The notes below the pieces were generated by a model, which did not search any database, was not told the DNA's origin, and saw only the letters and a program-made list of their open reading frames with translations. Positions 1-8,171 of a stretch of DNA of 64,000 nucleotides are shown piece by piece. The translations under genes and the position numbers were made by a program. The stretch spans positions 1-64,000 of the forward strand of contig CANLGL010000009.1 of the NCBI GenBank assembly GCA_947490345.1. The letters are read 5' to 3'. Positions within the stretch are counted from its first letter, which is position 1; the number at the start of each line of letters is the position of its first letter. The stretch comes from Deltaproteobacteria bacterium. GTDB lineage: Bacteria > Myxococcota_A > UBA796 > SXON01.

Positions 1-207
1 ACCCGTCGGTACTTCGCCGAAAACGAGCTGGTGTGCGCCCCGACCAACGACGAGTACGCTCGCGTCTTTTTCGAGTGGCTTCCACGGCGCGACGAGCGGC
101 TGCGCCGCGCCGAGCGCGCGATGGTTGCACTGTACGCCGCCCACACGGTCTTCCACCGGATCGAGGCGTTCCTGGCTGAGCTCCAGCGCTTGAGCAGCCG
201 ATTCTGA
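1..207 (+). CDS. C-terminal end of an unidentified protein (5' end outside the window)
   Basis: The frame is open from the first base and ends at TGA 205-207, giving the last 68 residues of a protein. The tail is Arg- and Glu-rich and helical (it reads ...VALYAAHTVFHRIEAFLAEL near the end). A closing helix of the form 'hT...HRi..fl' is seen at the end of some CgeB-like or GT4-type glycosyltransferases, but this is a weak resemblance and I do not assign a function. It lies 25 bp upstream of a lipoprotein gene on the same strand, so the two may be co-transcribed. Confidence 0.5.
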   Translation, partial: TRRYFAENELVCAPTNDEYARVFFEWLPRRDERLRRAERAMVALYAAHTVFHRIEAFLAELQRLSSRF

Positions 208-232
208 GGCCTGCTGGTGGTACACTGAACCC

Positions 233-1048
233 ATGCTCCTCTTCCTCTTCGCCGCTTGCGACCCACCGGACGACGGCGCCACCAAATGGGGACGGCATTC
301 CGACGAGCCTGCGGACACCGGCGACACCGGCGACGCCCTCCCCGAGCTCCCCGCCACCGTCGTCTACGAAATTCAATATTCCGGACAGATCAATCCCGAC
401 ATCGATGTAGACCTGTGGGACCTGGACCTGTTCGACACCCGCGACGCCGTTTTCAGCGCCATCGAAGACACGACGCTCATCTGCTACTTCTCAGCAGGCT
501 CGTGGGAGGACTGGCGGGACGACGCCGAGGAGTTCCCGGCGGCGGCCATCGGCACGACGCTCGAGGGTTGGGAGGGCGAGAACTGGCTCGACATCCGCGA
601 CGCCACGGTCCGCTCGATCATGGGCGTACGAATGGACCACGCGGTCGAGCGCGGTTGCGATGGTGTCGACCCCGACAACGTCGATGGCTACACGCAGAAC
701 AGTGGCTTCGATCTCTCCTATGACGACCAACTGGACTACAACCGTTTCCTCGCCGAGGCCGCACACGAGCGCGGCCTGCTGGTGGCGCTGAAGAACGACC
801 TCGATCAGCTCGAGGACCTGGCGGCGGCGTTCGACTTCGCCGTCAACGAGTCCTGCGCCGAATACGACGAGTGCGCGCGTCTGGCCGCGTTCACCGACCA
901 GGGAAAGCCGGTTCTCCACATCGAGTACGTCGACGACTGGGCCGACGCGGAGCAGCTCGCCTACGAAGTGTGCCGGATCGAACCCGGGTTGTCGACGCTG
1001 ATCAAGCTGTGGGATCTGGACGAGCATCGGCTGGCGTGCTCAGATTGA
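233..1048 (+). CDS. Lipoprotein, GH114 endo-alpha-1,4-polygalactosaminidase family
   Basis: 271 residues. After an acidic Asp/Thr/Gly linker (residues ~20-40) the protein has the TIM-barrel signatures of the GH114/TM1410 family: CYFSAGSWEDWR, WLDIRD, GCDGVDPDNVDGY, GLLVALKND and a C-terminal IKLWDLDEHR stretch. GH114 enzymes cleave galactosamine-containing polysaccharides; export and lipid anchoring suggest action at the cell surface on exopolysaccharide. The predicted signal is extraordinarily short: MLLFLFAAC, with the lipobox Cys at residue 9. ATG 233 is the only possible ATG/GTG/TTG start, because the frame has TGA at 191-193 and no other start codon between. No clear Shine-Dalgarno sequence. 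It precedes the PhoD-like gene by 20 bp (probable operon). Confidence 0.85.
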   Translation: MLLFLFAACDPPDDGATKWGRHSDEPADTGDTGDALPELPATVVYEIQYSGQINPDIDVDLWDLDLFDTRDAVFSAIEDTTLICYFSAGSWEDWRDDAEEFPAAAIGTTLEGWEGENWLDIRDATVRSIMGVRMDHAVERGCDGVDPDNVDGYTQNSGFDLSYDDQLDYNRFLAEAAHERGLLVALKNDLDQLEDLAAAFDFAVNESCAEYDECARLAAFTDQGKPVLHIEYVDDWADAEQLAYEVCRIEPGLSTLIKLWDLDEHRLACSD

Positions 1049-1068
1049 GCGCCCGGTTCCCCGGAAGC

Positions 1069-2721
1069 ATGCTCCCCTTCGTGCTCGCAGCGTGTACGCC
1101 CGGGACCATCGTCGTCGGCACGGACTCCGCGGATCCGGCCGACTCCGCAACGGACAGCGGCACCGATACCTCGGAAACCGCCGACACCGCCGACACCGGA
1201 GAAACCGGCGAAACCGACGACCCCATTGGTCTGTTGTCCTTCACGATCGCCACCGGTCGCGCCAGCGGCACCCCCGACAGCGTGACCCTGTGCGTGACCG
1301 CGGACGCGTGCTTCGCGCTGGACACCCCTGACTGGGCGGACTTCGTCGCGAACCGGGTGGACGTCTTCCACGTCGACGCCAGGGGCCTCACCCGCGGCGA
1401 CATCGATCGCGTCACGCTTTCAGCGACCGGCGCCACCCTCCGGCCGGCCTGCGTCGCCGTCGCGGCAAACGGCGTGCCGGTCTACACCCGCGCGCTCGAC
1501 GTCGAGGTCGGCCCTGAGGAGTTCATCGACACCACGCTGCTGGTAGAGACCCCCGGGTGCTTCGGCGCACCGGTCAGCCACGGACCCATGGTCGGTGCAG
1601 TTGGCGACACCAGCGCCCGGGTCTGGGTGCGAACCGACGCCAGCCACGACGTGCAATTGCGCATCGCCACGACCGAGGCCGGACTCGCCGCAGCGGCGCC
1701 GATCCTCGCCACGCCGGAGGCCGGGCACGACTTCGCCGCAGAGCTCGTCGCCGAAGGGCTCCGCTCCGACACCGACTACGCGTGGGATCTACACGTCGCG
1801 GGCGTCCGATCGGGCCCCTTCACGTTGCGAACCGCCCCCGCCTCGACCAGCGACACCCCCGTCCGCGTCGCCTTCGGCTCCTGTTCGGACGACGAGGCCC
1901 AACCCGTCTTTGAAGCCGTCACTGCCGAGGCCGCAGACCTCTTCCTGTTCGTGGGGGACGGGCACTACGGCAACACCACCGACCTCGCGGGGCAGCGGGC
2001 GTGGTGGCGCTGGGCGCACGCCATCCCCGAGCGGGCAGCGTTTTTGACGGCGACGTCCATCCTTGCCACCTGGGACGACCACGACTACGCCGGGGACAAC
2101 ACCAGAGCCGACGCCCCCGGCAAAGCCGACGCCTTGGCGGCCTTTGCCGAGTACTGGCCCAATCCCGACGCCGGGACCGCCGAGACTCCTGGCACCTTCT
2201 TCCGCTGGCGCTACGGTGGCATCGAGCTCTTCGTGCTCGACGACCGGTACCACCACGGCGAAGACGACTCGATCCTCGGGCGCGCCCAGACGGTCTGGCT
2301 CCTCGACGCCCTCGGCGACAGCACCGCCTCGGTGAAGCTGGTGGTGAGCGGTTCCCAGGTGACCGCCGACCGCAGCACCGACTCCTGGTTCGGCTTTCTC
2401 GAAGCGCGCGCCGCGCTCCTGGCCGCGATTGGGGACGCGGACATCGAGGGGGTGGTCTTCCTCAGCGGCGACGTCCACCGCCACGAGATGAGGCTGGACC
2501 CCGGCGTGGGCGGGCCCGCCTTCCTCGAGTTCACGAGTTCACCGCTGGCCAACAGCTCTACCGGTTGTGGCGCGGCCGACGAGATGTTCGCCTGCTACGG
2601 GGGCAATGGCTACGTCGTGCTCGACATCACCCCCGGGCCGTCCCCGTGGTTGCAGGCGCGGATTGTGGACGAAGACGGGGAAACGACGGCCAGCTGGGAG
2701 GGCGACCCGACGGCGCCGTGA
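1069..2721 (+). CDS. PhoD-like alkaline phosphatase/phosphodiesterase, lipoprotein
   Basis: 550 residues from ATG 1069. Order: short lipobox segment (MLPFVLAAC), an Asp/Ser/Thr/Glu-rich linker (~20-55), a beta-sandwich N-terminal domain of the PhoD type (~165-250, with DTSARVWVR), then the metallophosphatase core: AFGSCSDD, FLFVGDGHYG, ATWDDHDYAGDN, FRWRYGGIELFVLDDR, VVSGSQVT and LSGDVHRHEM. PhoD enzymes are calcium/iron phosphodiesterases that release phosphate outside the cytoplasm. A TTG at 1045, overlapping the previous gene's TGA, would add eight residues including one Arg (a more usual signal-peptide n-region), so the start is uncertain. The 3' end abuts the convergent alpha/beta hydrolase gene with no spacer. 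Confidence 0.85.
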   Translation: MLPFVLAACTPGTIVVGTDSADPADSATDSGTDTSETADTADTGETGETDDPIGLLSFTIATGRASGTPDSVTLCVTADACFALDTPDWADFVANRVDVFHVDARGLTRGDIDRVTLSATGATLRPACVAVAANGVPVYTRALDVEVGPEEFIDTTLLVETPGCFGAPVSHGPMVGAVGDTSARVWVRTDASHDVQLRIATTEAGLAAAAPILATPEAGHDFAAELVAEGLRSDTDYAWDLHVAGVRSGPFTLRTAPASTSDTPVRVAFGSCSDDEAQPVFEAVTAEAADLFLFVGDGHYGNTTDLAGQRAWWRWAHAIPERAAFLTATSILATWDDHDYAGDNTRADAPGKADALAAFAEYWPNPDAGTAETPGTFFRWRYGGIELFVLDDRYHHGEDDSILGRAQTVWLLDALGDSTASVKLVVSGSQVTADRSTDSWFGFLEARAALLAAIGDADIEGVVFLSGDVHRHEMRLDPGVGGPAFLEFTSSPLANSSTGCGAADEMFACYGGNGYVVLDITPGPSPWLQARIVDEDGETTASWEGDPTAP

Positions 2722-3537
2722 TCACCCGGTGCCCACCTCGTGTCGGGCGATGTGATCCCGAATCGCCGCGTTGACCGCCGCGGCCGCGTGAAAGGTCAAG
2801 CCGTGGCCCGCGTCCTCGATCGCGACGAGGCGCGCCCCGGGGATGGCGGCGTGGAGCAGCGCGGAGTGGAACGGACGAACCAGCAGGTCGCCCTTGGGCT
2901 GGATGACGAGGGTCGGCGGGCGGATGGCCCGCAGCCGCAGACGGGTGTCGTGCCGGATGACCGCGACGAGCTGGCGGAGTGCGGTGCGCGTGGGCGGTTT
3001 TCTCCCGACCTGAAGTTGCATCCGCGCCCGGAGCTCCTCCGGATTGACCGTGGCCAGAAATGACGCCGGATACAACAACCGCGTCAGGTGCTCGACGCGG
3101 CGAAGTTGCGGGCCGAAGGCAGCGTTGATCCAGTGGTAGAGCCCTCGAAGCGTCGGGAGAATGCCGAGGGGGCCGCCGGCATGGGTGGCGATGAGCGTGA
3201 GTGAGCGGACGCGCTCCGGCGCCAAAAGCGCCAGCTCCTGCGAGACCATGCCGCCCAAGCTCACGCCCACGAGGTGAAAGTCGCTCCAACCGAGCTGGTC
3301 TGCGACTCGCAGCGCGTCGGCCGCCAGGTCCACCATGCCGAAGCGTGGGGGGGTCGGCTCGCTCTCCCCGATGCCGCGGTTGTCGAACCACGCGAGCGTG
3401 TGATCGCGCTGCAAGTCCTGAACCTGAGGCAGCCAGACCGCACCTCGCATGCCAAAGCCCATCACCATCAGGATCCGCGGCCCCGCCAGCCCGGAGGACT
3501 CGAACGCGATGCGCGGCTCAGAGGTGGTGCTCTGCAT
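2722..3537 (-). CDS. Alpha/beta hydrolase
   Basis: 271 residues. Alpha/beta-hydrolase fold: oxyanion-side motif VMGFGMRG near residue 25, DNRGIGES, nucleophile elbow GVSLGG, acid residue in PKGDLLV and catalytic His in DAGHGL near the C terminus. The substrate cannot be read from sequence; esterases, epoxide hydrolases and 3-oxoadipate enol-lactonase-like proteins share this pattern. The ATG at 3537 was chosen over a longer open frame because it follows a weak AGGTG ribosome site and lies 10 bp after the stop of the upstream lipoprotein gene. It is the last gene of a five-gene minus-strand cluster led by the CobW gene. Confidence 0.8.
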   Translation of the reverse strand: MQSTTSEPRIAFESSGLAGPRILMVMGFGMRGAVWLPQVQDLQRDHTLAWFDNRGIGESEPTPPRFGMVDLAADALRVADQLGWSDFHLVGVSLGGMVSQELALLAPERVRSLTLIATHAGGPLGILPTLRGLYHWINAAFGPQLRRVEHLTRLLYPASFLATVNPEELRARMQLQVGRKPPTRTALRQLVAVIRHDTRLRLRAIRPPTLVIQPKGDLLVRPFHSALLHAAIPGARLVAIEDAGHGLTFHAAAAVNAAIRDHIARHEVGTG

Positions 3538-3547
3538 GGACACCTGA

Positions 3548-4180
3548 CTACTTGAGGAGCCCGGCGGTCTCGATCGCCTCAGCCAGCCCAGGAACCGATG
3601 CGACCCAGGGGACGGCCTGCACGGGCTGACCATCCTTGAGATCGAAGGTGTGCAGGTGCAGCTCACCCCGACCCCGCTCCAGCGTCCACGCCTCGATCGT
3701 CTCCGACGACTCCGGGTTCGCGACGCGCAACACGTTCCACGGCCCCTTCCCGCTCATCACGAGGCCCTGCGTCGGCGAGGCCTGCGCCCAGACGACGATG
3801 GCCGGGCGGCCGGCGCGGCCCTTCGCATGCTCGGCAAGGCTGAGCCTCGCGCCGAGGCGAACCGCCTCGCCGTGATCGCCGACGAACCACGACAGGGGCG
3901 CCTCGGCGTGAAGCACCAGATCGAGCGCGCCGTCGTGCAGGGCATAGCGAGCGGAGCTGACCACGGCACCGGCGAGTTTTTCCAGCGCCTCCTGCCGCTC
4001 CTCCACGAGCTTCGCGACCGCGGTCTCCGCGGTCAGCGCGGCGCGCTCCTCGTCGCTGAGTTGGAAGCTGACATCGGTGTAGACGGCATCGAACGAGCCG
4101 GTCTTGCGCGCCATGTCGAAGCGGAGATCAATCTTCTCGTTGGTGCTCTCGAAACAACCCATCAGCGCGACCAGAAACAT
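3548..4180 (-). CDS. Lipoprotein of unknown function with an eight-residue signal
   Basis: 210 residues, no family recognised. The N terminus is MFLVALMGC, a lipobox Cys at position 9. The start is certain: an in-frame TGA lies seven codons upstream, there is no other ATG/GTG/TTG between, and a strong GGGAGG ribosome site sits five bases before the ATG. After the Cys comes a Glu/Lys/Ala-rich helical stretch (ESTNEKIDLRF..., ~60-80) and then a beta-rich half with WFVGDHGEAVRLGAR. It lies between the MBL-fold hydrolase and the alpha/beta hydrolase in the same transcription unit, so it may be an envelope partner of one of them. Confidence 0.75.
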   Translation of the reverse strand: MFLVALMGCFESTNEKIDLRFDMARKTGSFDAVYTDVSFQLSDEERAALTAETAVAKLVEERQEALEKLAGAVVSSARYALHDGALDLVLHAEAPLSWFVGDHGEAVRLGARLSLAEHAKGRAGRPAIVVWAQASPTQGLVMSGKGPWNVLRVANPESSETIEAWTLERGRGELHLHTFDLKDGQPVQAVPWVASVPGLAEAIETAGLLK

Positions 4181-4198
4181 GGCTACCTCCCAGGGACA

Positions 4199-4888
4199 TC
4201 AGCGCCCGAAGAACCGTGGATCGAAGACCTGGTTGGTCTTGCGAAGCGTCCCGATCGGCGCCTTGGCGCCGCCGTAATTGTGACCCGGGTAGATGACGGT
4301 GTCGTCCGGCAAGGTCGAAAAACGCTCGCTCAGCGTGCGCCGCATCTCCTCGACGTCGCCGCCCGGAAGGTCGGTACGACCGCAGCCCTGGAGGAACAGG
4401 GTGTCGCCGGCCAGAAGCGAATCGGCGACGCGAAAACAACAGCTCCCCGGCGTGTGGCCCGGCGTGTGCAGCCACTCGATCTCCACCGCGCCCACCGCGA
4501 CCTTGTCGCCGCCGTCACGCAAGGTCAGCTCGCTGGCGGCCAGGCCGGTCACCTTGGTCACGAACTCGGCGTCGCCACGGTGGATGTGCAGCGGGCACGG
4601 GCAACGTTCCAGAACGCGGTTGAAGCCCTCGACGTGGAAGCCCATCATCGACCCGCCCACGTGGTCGGGATGGTAGTGGGTGCCGAATGCCCCGATGATC
4701 CGCATGCCATCGGCCTCGGCAACGTCCACGATGTCGTCGACCGCCCAGGCTGGGTCGATGACGACGCACTCCTTGGTGTCGCGATCGCCCACCAGGTAGA
4801 CGAAGTTGGCCATCTGCCCGCACACCGGGTGGTTGCGACCGAAGTGGCGTCCGGCGAGGAGCTGCTTGAAGTAGAGGTTGTCGCTCAC
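4199..4888 (-). CDS. Metallo-beta-lactamase-fold hydrolase (glyoxalase II-like)
   Basis: 229 residues. Metal site THYHPDHVGG (His71, His73, Asp75, His76), then HTPGHTPGSCCF with the next His ligand, LLAGDTLF with the bridging Asp, and PGHNYGG with the last His. This set fits the glyoxalase II / persulfide dioxygenase branch of the MBL superfamily, which acts on thioesters or glutathione persulfide. Glutathione dependence cannot be judged. Its ATG overlaps the stop of the ferritin-like gene by four bases (ATGA), indicating translational coupling within the CobW-led operon. Confidence 0.8.
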   Translation of the reverse strand: MSDNLYFKQLLAGRHFGRNHPVCGQMANFVYLVGDRDTKECVVIDPAWAVDDIVDVAEADGMRIIGAFGTHYHPDHVGGSMMGFHVEGFNRVLERCPCPLHIHRGDAEFVTKVTGLAASELTLRDGGDKVAVGAVEIEWLHTPGHTPGSCCFRVADSLLAGDTLFLQGCGRTDLPGGDVEEMRRTLSERFSTLPDDTVIYPGHNYGGAKAPIGTLRKTNQVFDPRFFGR

Positions 4889-5688
4889 GAGGGGAATCCG
4901 AGCTCGGTGATGTAGGTCTTTTCCAGCGTGCTGGTGCTTCGAGAAAACTGACTACGGATGAACAAAAACACGCCCCAGGTCATGGCAAACACCCGGTAGG
5001 GCAGCGCCGGGCGCACGCGGGGCACAAAACCGAGCTCCTGCCCCTGCGCCCAGACCCGGGCGCGGACGTGGTCCACGAAGCGCGGCAGGTGACGAAGCAC
5101 CTTGTGGGTGGCCGCCCGTTTCCCGAGCGCCCGCGTGACCATCGGCGCGACCATCAACTGCAATTCCAGGAGGCCGTAGAAGGGGTGTCGCAACCACGGT
5201 GACGCCGCGACGAGCCGCTTGGTCTCTTTCTCACCCCAGGCAACGTGCTCTTCTTCCTCACGACAAACCACCGCGAGCTTCTTCTTGATTTCGGCCATGC
5301 GCGGATGATCGTCGGGGAGCGTCTTGACCAGCACATCGCGGAAGATGTCGAGCACCATCCCCTCCCCCACCGCGTGCTCCATGAACACTTTGAGCGGGTA
5401 ATAGTTGTTGTGTGCGCTGAGTAGTTTGATGACCCAATGCGCCGGCTGGGGCGTCATGTCCAACGCTCGGAAGATCTCCGCGAACAGCTCCAGATGGGCC
5501 AACTCTTGGCGAGCCTGGCGAAGGTAGAACCGCGCTGCTTCGAGGTTGTGGGCCGCGTACAGCGACTTGCCGCAGTAGACCCCGGTGGCCTCGCCGAAGA
5601 GCGCCTGGCTGAGCACGAAACGCAGGAGCGCCCGGTCCTCGGGAGACTCGAGGTCGAGCGTGTCCCCGCCGAAGTCGAATTCAGCCAT
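4885..5688 (-). CDS. Ferritin-like diiron-fold protein
   Basis: 267 residues, mostly helical. Likely diiron ligands are spread as in ferritin-like four-helix bundles: GEATGVYCG (~33), RQELAHLELF (~60; Glu and His four apart), EHAVGEGM (~105) and REEEEHVAWG (~145). The C terminus has a hydrophobic stretch (FAMTWGVFLFIR) that may touch the membrane. Members of this group include iron stores, oxidases and hydroxylases; the exact reaction is not readable. Coupled to the genes on both sides (8 nt overlap with the CobW gene, 4 nt with the MBL hydrolase), consistent with a metal-handling unit. Confidence 0.75.
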   Translation of the reverse strand: MAEFDFGGDTLDLESPEDRALLRFVLSQALFGEATGVYCGKSLYAAHNLEAARFYLRQARQELAHLELFAEIFRALDMTPQPAHWVIKLLSAHNNYYPLKVFMEHAVGEGMVLDIFRDVLVKTLPDDHPRMAEIKKKLAVVCREEEEHVAWGEKETKRLVAASPWLRHPFYGLLELQLMVAPMVTRALGKRAATHKVLRHLPRFVDHVRARVWAQGQELGFVPRVRPALPYRVFAMTWGVFLFIRSQFSRSTSTLEKTYITELGFPS

Positions 5689-6994
5689 GGTCAGAGGCTA
5701 ACAGCCGGATGCGCACCACGTTCTTGACGTTGGCGCAGTTGCTCCCCGCCGGCTGGTACACCCGGAACGGCCCGCCCTGCTCCGCTGAGAGCGCGCCACC
5801 GTCGAGCGTGTGGACGATCACGCCGTCGCCAATTCCCGCCACCTCGGCGGGCGCGCTGGTGTAGCCATCCCCCGCGGCGAGCACGTACCGATCGCCCCCG
5901 CCGACGATCTGGAAGAGCTCGCGCAGGTGCACGCCGCTCCCGCGCTTCCCGGGAATCACGACGCCCACGTCCGGCACCTGCCCGGGGAGCGCCATCAGCG
6001 AACCACGACTGAGCGGCACATCCAGGCCGGAGGTGTCGACCAGGGACACCACGGTGCGATCGAGGGTGTCGGGGTCCCGATCGGCGATGCGCGATGCCAC
6101 CAGTCCTCTGGCAAACGAGTCGATATCCACGCCCTCGCGGACGATCACATCGGCTCGTGAGTCACGACGATAGCCGGTCGAGGCGGGGTGGACGACCCCA
6201 CCCGCGACGTCCAGCCGGTACCAGCCTATATCGGTCCGGAAAACGCCCTTGAAGCGCTCGATTCCTTCGGTGCCGGCCACCAGCGCGCACAGCGCATCCC
6301 AGGCGAAGACCGCATCGGGCGGAAAGACCCAAGAACGCGCGACGTATCCCTGGGTGGACGGCGCTTTGGCGTGGTGCCCATGCCCGTGCTCGTGCGCCTC
6401 TTCCGCACGCGGCCCCGCACCGGCCGGCCAGGTCCAGGCCCCTTCGGGGAGGCGGCCGCGGCTGACCCTTGCAGCCAGGATGGGCGCAGGCCATAGGGTG
6501 GCGGCGAGGTGATCGAAAGCCGCCAACTGCCCGACGTCAGCGAGGTCGCAGCGGTTCGCGATGAGCACGTCCGCGCCGTCGAGTTGCTCCGCATACAGCA
6601 TCGGATCGGGCGGCGTGCGCGAGGGGTCGACCAGCACCACGGTCGGGCCGAGCATGATCCTGCCGGCCAGCTCACCCCGCGCCAGCATGTCCACGATGTC
6701 CCGTGGCCGCCCGAGCCCCGAGGGTTCGACGAAGATGCGGTCGGGCTTCAGTTCGTCAAGAATGACCTTGATTGCCGGAATCAGCCCCTCCGGCGCGGTG
6801 CAACAGACGCACCCGCCGGGGATGTTGGTCACCTGTACCTGCCCGCCCAGGAGCGTGGCGTCGATGCTGGCCTCGCCGAAGTCGTTGACCAGGACCGCGC
6901 AGCGCTCCCGACCCTCCCGACGAGCAAGTTCAGCCATTAGAACGGTGGTCTTCCCCGTACCCAGGAAGCCGCCGACGATGTGTACGGGCGTCAT
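5681..6994 (-). CDS. CobW/P47K-family metallochaperone GTPase with an extra C-terminal domain
   Basis: 437 residues. The G domain has Walker A GGFLGTGKTT (residues ~8-17), the metal-binding motif GGCVCCT (Cys62, Cys64, Cys65), FVEPSGLG and a His-rich loop EEAHEHGHGHH at about 205. COG0523 proteins deliver zinc, cobalt or iron to target enzymes. The last ~110 residues (from DVGVVIPGKRGSGVHLREL to NCANVKNVVRIRLL) are not a usual CobW C-terminal domain; the pattern 'G.G..LrEL....DGY......V.......GP.rv..P' resembles short sulfite-oxidase-type molybdopterin-binding domains. That reading is my inference. First gene of the operon that also carries the ferritin-like protein, a plausible client. Confidence 0.8.
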   Translation of the reverse strand: MTPVHIVGGFLGTGKTTVLMAELARREGRERCAVLVNDFGEASIDATLLGGQVQVTNIPGGCVCCTAPEGLIPAIKVILDELKPDRIFVEPSGLGRPRDIVDMLARGELAGRIMLGPTVVLVDPSRTPPDPMLYAEQLDGADVLIANRCDLADVGQLAAFDHLAATLWPAPILAARVSRGRLPEGAWTWPAGAGPRAEEAHEHGHGHHAKAPSTQGYVARSWVFPPDAVFAWDALCALVAGTEGIERFKGVFRTDIGWYRLDVAGGVVHPASTGYRRDSRADVIVREGVDIDSFARGLVASRIADRDPDTLDRTVVSLVDTSGLDVPLSRGSLMALPGQVPDVGVVIPGKRGSGVHLRELFQIVGGGDRYVLAAGDGYTSAPAEVAGIGDGVIVHTLDGGALSAEQGGPFRVYQPAGSNCANVKNVVRIRLLASDHG

Positions 6995-7003
6995 GCCGGG
7001 TGA

Positions 7004-8089
7004 CTAATGCGTCGCGGCCACCCACCCCATGATCCGGTCCATATCGGCCCAGCGGGTCAGCTTCCCGTCGGCGCCCAGGAGCACGATGACCAGACGATGG
7101 CCGCTGCCCGCCCGCAGCATCGTCGCGAATCCGTAGCGCGCGGTATCGGTGTAGCCGGTCTTGGCGGCGAAGATCTCCAGGTCGGCTCGGTCCACCAGCC
7201 GATCGGTGCTGCCCAAGCGCCGAACCCACGCCTTGTTGGTGCGCCAGAGATCCCAGTGCGGCGCGCTCGCCGGCGTACTCAGGGTGGGGTGGAGCCCGAC
7301 GGCCAGCGTAGCCATGGCAAGATCGCGCGCGGTGGAGAGGTTCTCGTCTTCGAGGCCGGAGGGATCGACCCACGAGGAGTGCGTCATCCCCAGCTCGATG
7401 CTGACGCGGTTCATGCGGCCGACGAACTCGTCGAGGTGCATGTCGGCCGCGGGGGCCATCGCCATCGCGGCGCGATTGTCACTGGCCACGAGCGCGGCGC
7501 CGAGCACGTCCCAGCCGGAGGTGCAGTCGCCAGTCGAGAGGCGCGAAGTGGCGCCGCTGCGGGTGGGGTACTGCTCGGGACCGATGCAGAACTGCCGGTC
7601 GAGGTCGGGTTCGCTACTGGCCAGCGCCAAGGCCGACACGAACTTGGTGATGCTCGCCACGGGCCGGGGCACGTCCGGGTTCTTCTGGTAGAGCACCTCC
7701 CCCGCGTCCACATCGAAGACGAACGCGCTTCGGCTCTTGACGTGGGGGCCCGTGTTCGGTCCGTCCTGGTTCATCGCGCCCACGCTGAGGATGTCGGTGG
7801 ATTCGGGGTACCAGTGGGGTGGGAGCCACTCGGACGGGGGCGCCTCGGCCAGCGCAAGGTCCGCGTCACCCACGGTGCGCCAGCCGACCGCGGGGCCGGA
7901 CGCGCCGGCCGGGGGCACGGGCTCGAAGGAGCGCTGAAACTCCGCCGGGGCGACGATGGCCTCCAAAAGCGCGTCGGTGTCGGCGCTCGCCACCGCCTTG
8001 GCGCCAAAAAGCGGCACGGTCACCCACACACCCAGGAGCACGATCCCGCTCGTCCACGCCGTGGCGATCACCCGCAAGACCATCGTCAT
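7004..8089 (-). CDS. D-alanyl-D-alanine carboxypeptidase (S11 family, PBP5/7-like)
   Basis: 361 residues from ATG 8089; an ATG two codons on is an alternative. An N-terminal hydrophobic segment (~5-30) acts as signal or anchor. The three penicilloyl-serine motifs are present: SITK (nucleophile Ser146, Lys149), SDN in VASDNRAAMAM, and KTG in AAKTGYTDTARYG. These enzymes trim peptidoglycan stem pentapeptides or cut cross-links in the periplasm. The C-terminal beta domain of PBP5 is absent or minimal, so the protein is closer to PBP7. A 12-bp palindrome lies 42 bp upstream of the start (8131-8142). Confidence 0.88.
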   Translation of the reverse strand: MTMVLRVIATAWTSGIVLLGVWVTVPLFGAKAVASADTDALLEAIVAPAEFQRSFEPVPPAGASGPAVGWRTVGDADLALAEAPPSEWLPPHWYPESTDILSVGAMNQDGPNTGPHVKSRSAFVFDVDAGEVLYQKNPDVPRPVASITKFVSALALASSEPDLDRQFCIGPEQYPTRSGATSRLSTGDCTSGWDVLGAALVASDNRAAMAMAPAADMHLDEFVGRMNRVSIELGMTHSSWVDPSGLEDENLSTARDLAMATLAVGLHPTLSTPASAPHWDLWRTNKAWVRRLGSTDRLVDRADLEIFAAKTGYTDTARYGFATMLRAGSGHRLVIVLLGADGKLTRWADMDRIMGWVAATH

Positions 8090-8130
8090 CCCGCACCCCG
8101 TGGCGAGCGCACAGTAGAACACGTCTGATC

Positions 8131-8142
8131 TTGACGCGTCAA
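8131..8142. promoter_or_regulatory. Perfect 12-bp palindrome, first copy
   Basis: TTGACGCGTCAA, fully self-complementary, upstream of the carboxypeptidase gene (minus strand). The identical 12-mer recurs at 22954-22965, again just upstream of a minus-strand envelope-protein gene. A shared operator is the simplest reading; its left half could also serve as a -35 element (TTGACG). Confidence 0.4.
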
Positions 8143-8171
8143 GGGCAGGCAGGCGAGCCCAGGCGTACCGG

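Noticed and set aside
871-1068. Longer N terminus for the PhoD-like protein
   Set aside because: It would overlap the GH114 gene by ~180 bp and bury the lipobox inside the protein; only the TTG at 1045 remains a serious alternative.
8131-8142. FNR/CRP-type box at the 12-bp palindrome
   Set aside because: FNR-like sites have TTGAN-N4-NTCAA (14 bp); this palindrome has two bases fewer in the centre, so the spacing is wrong.
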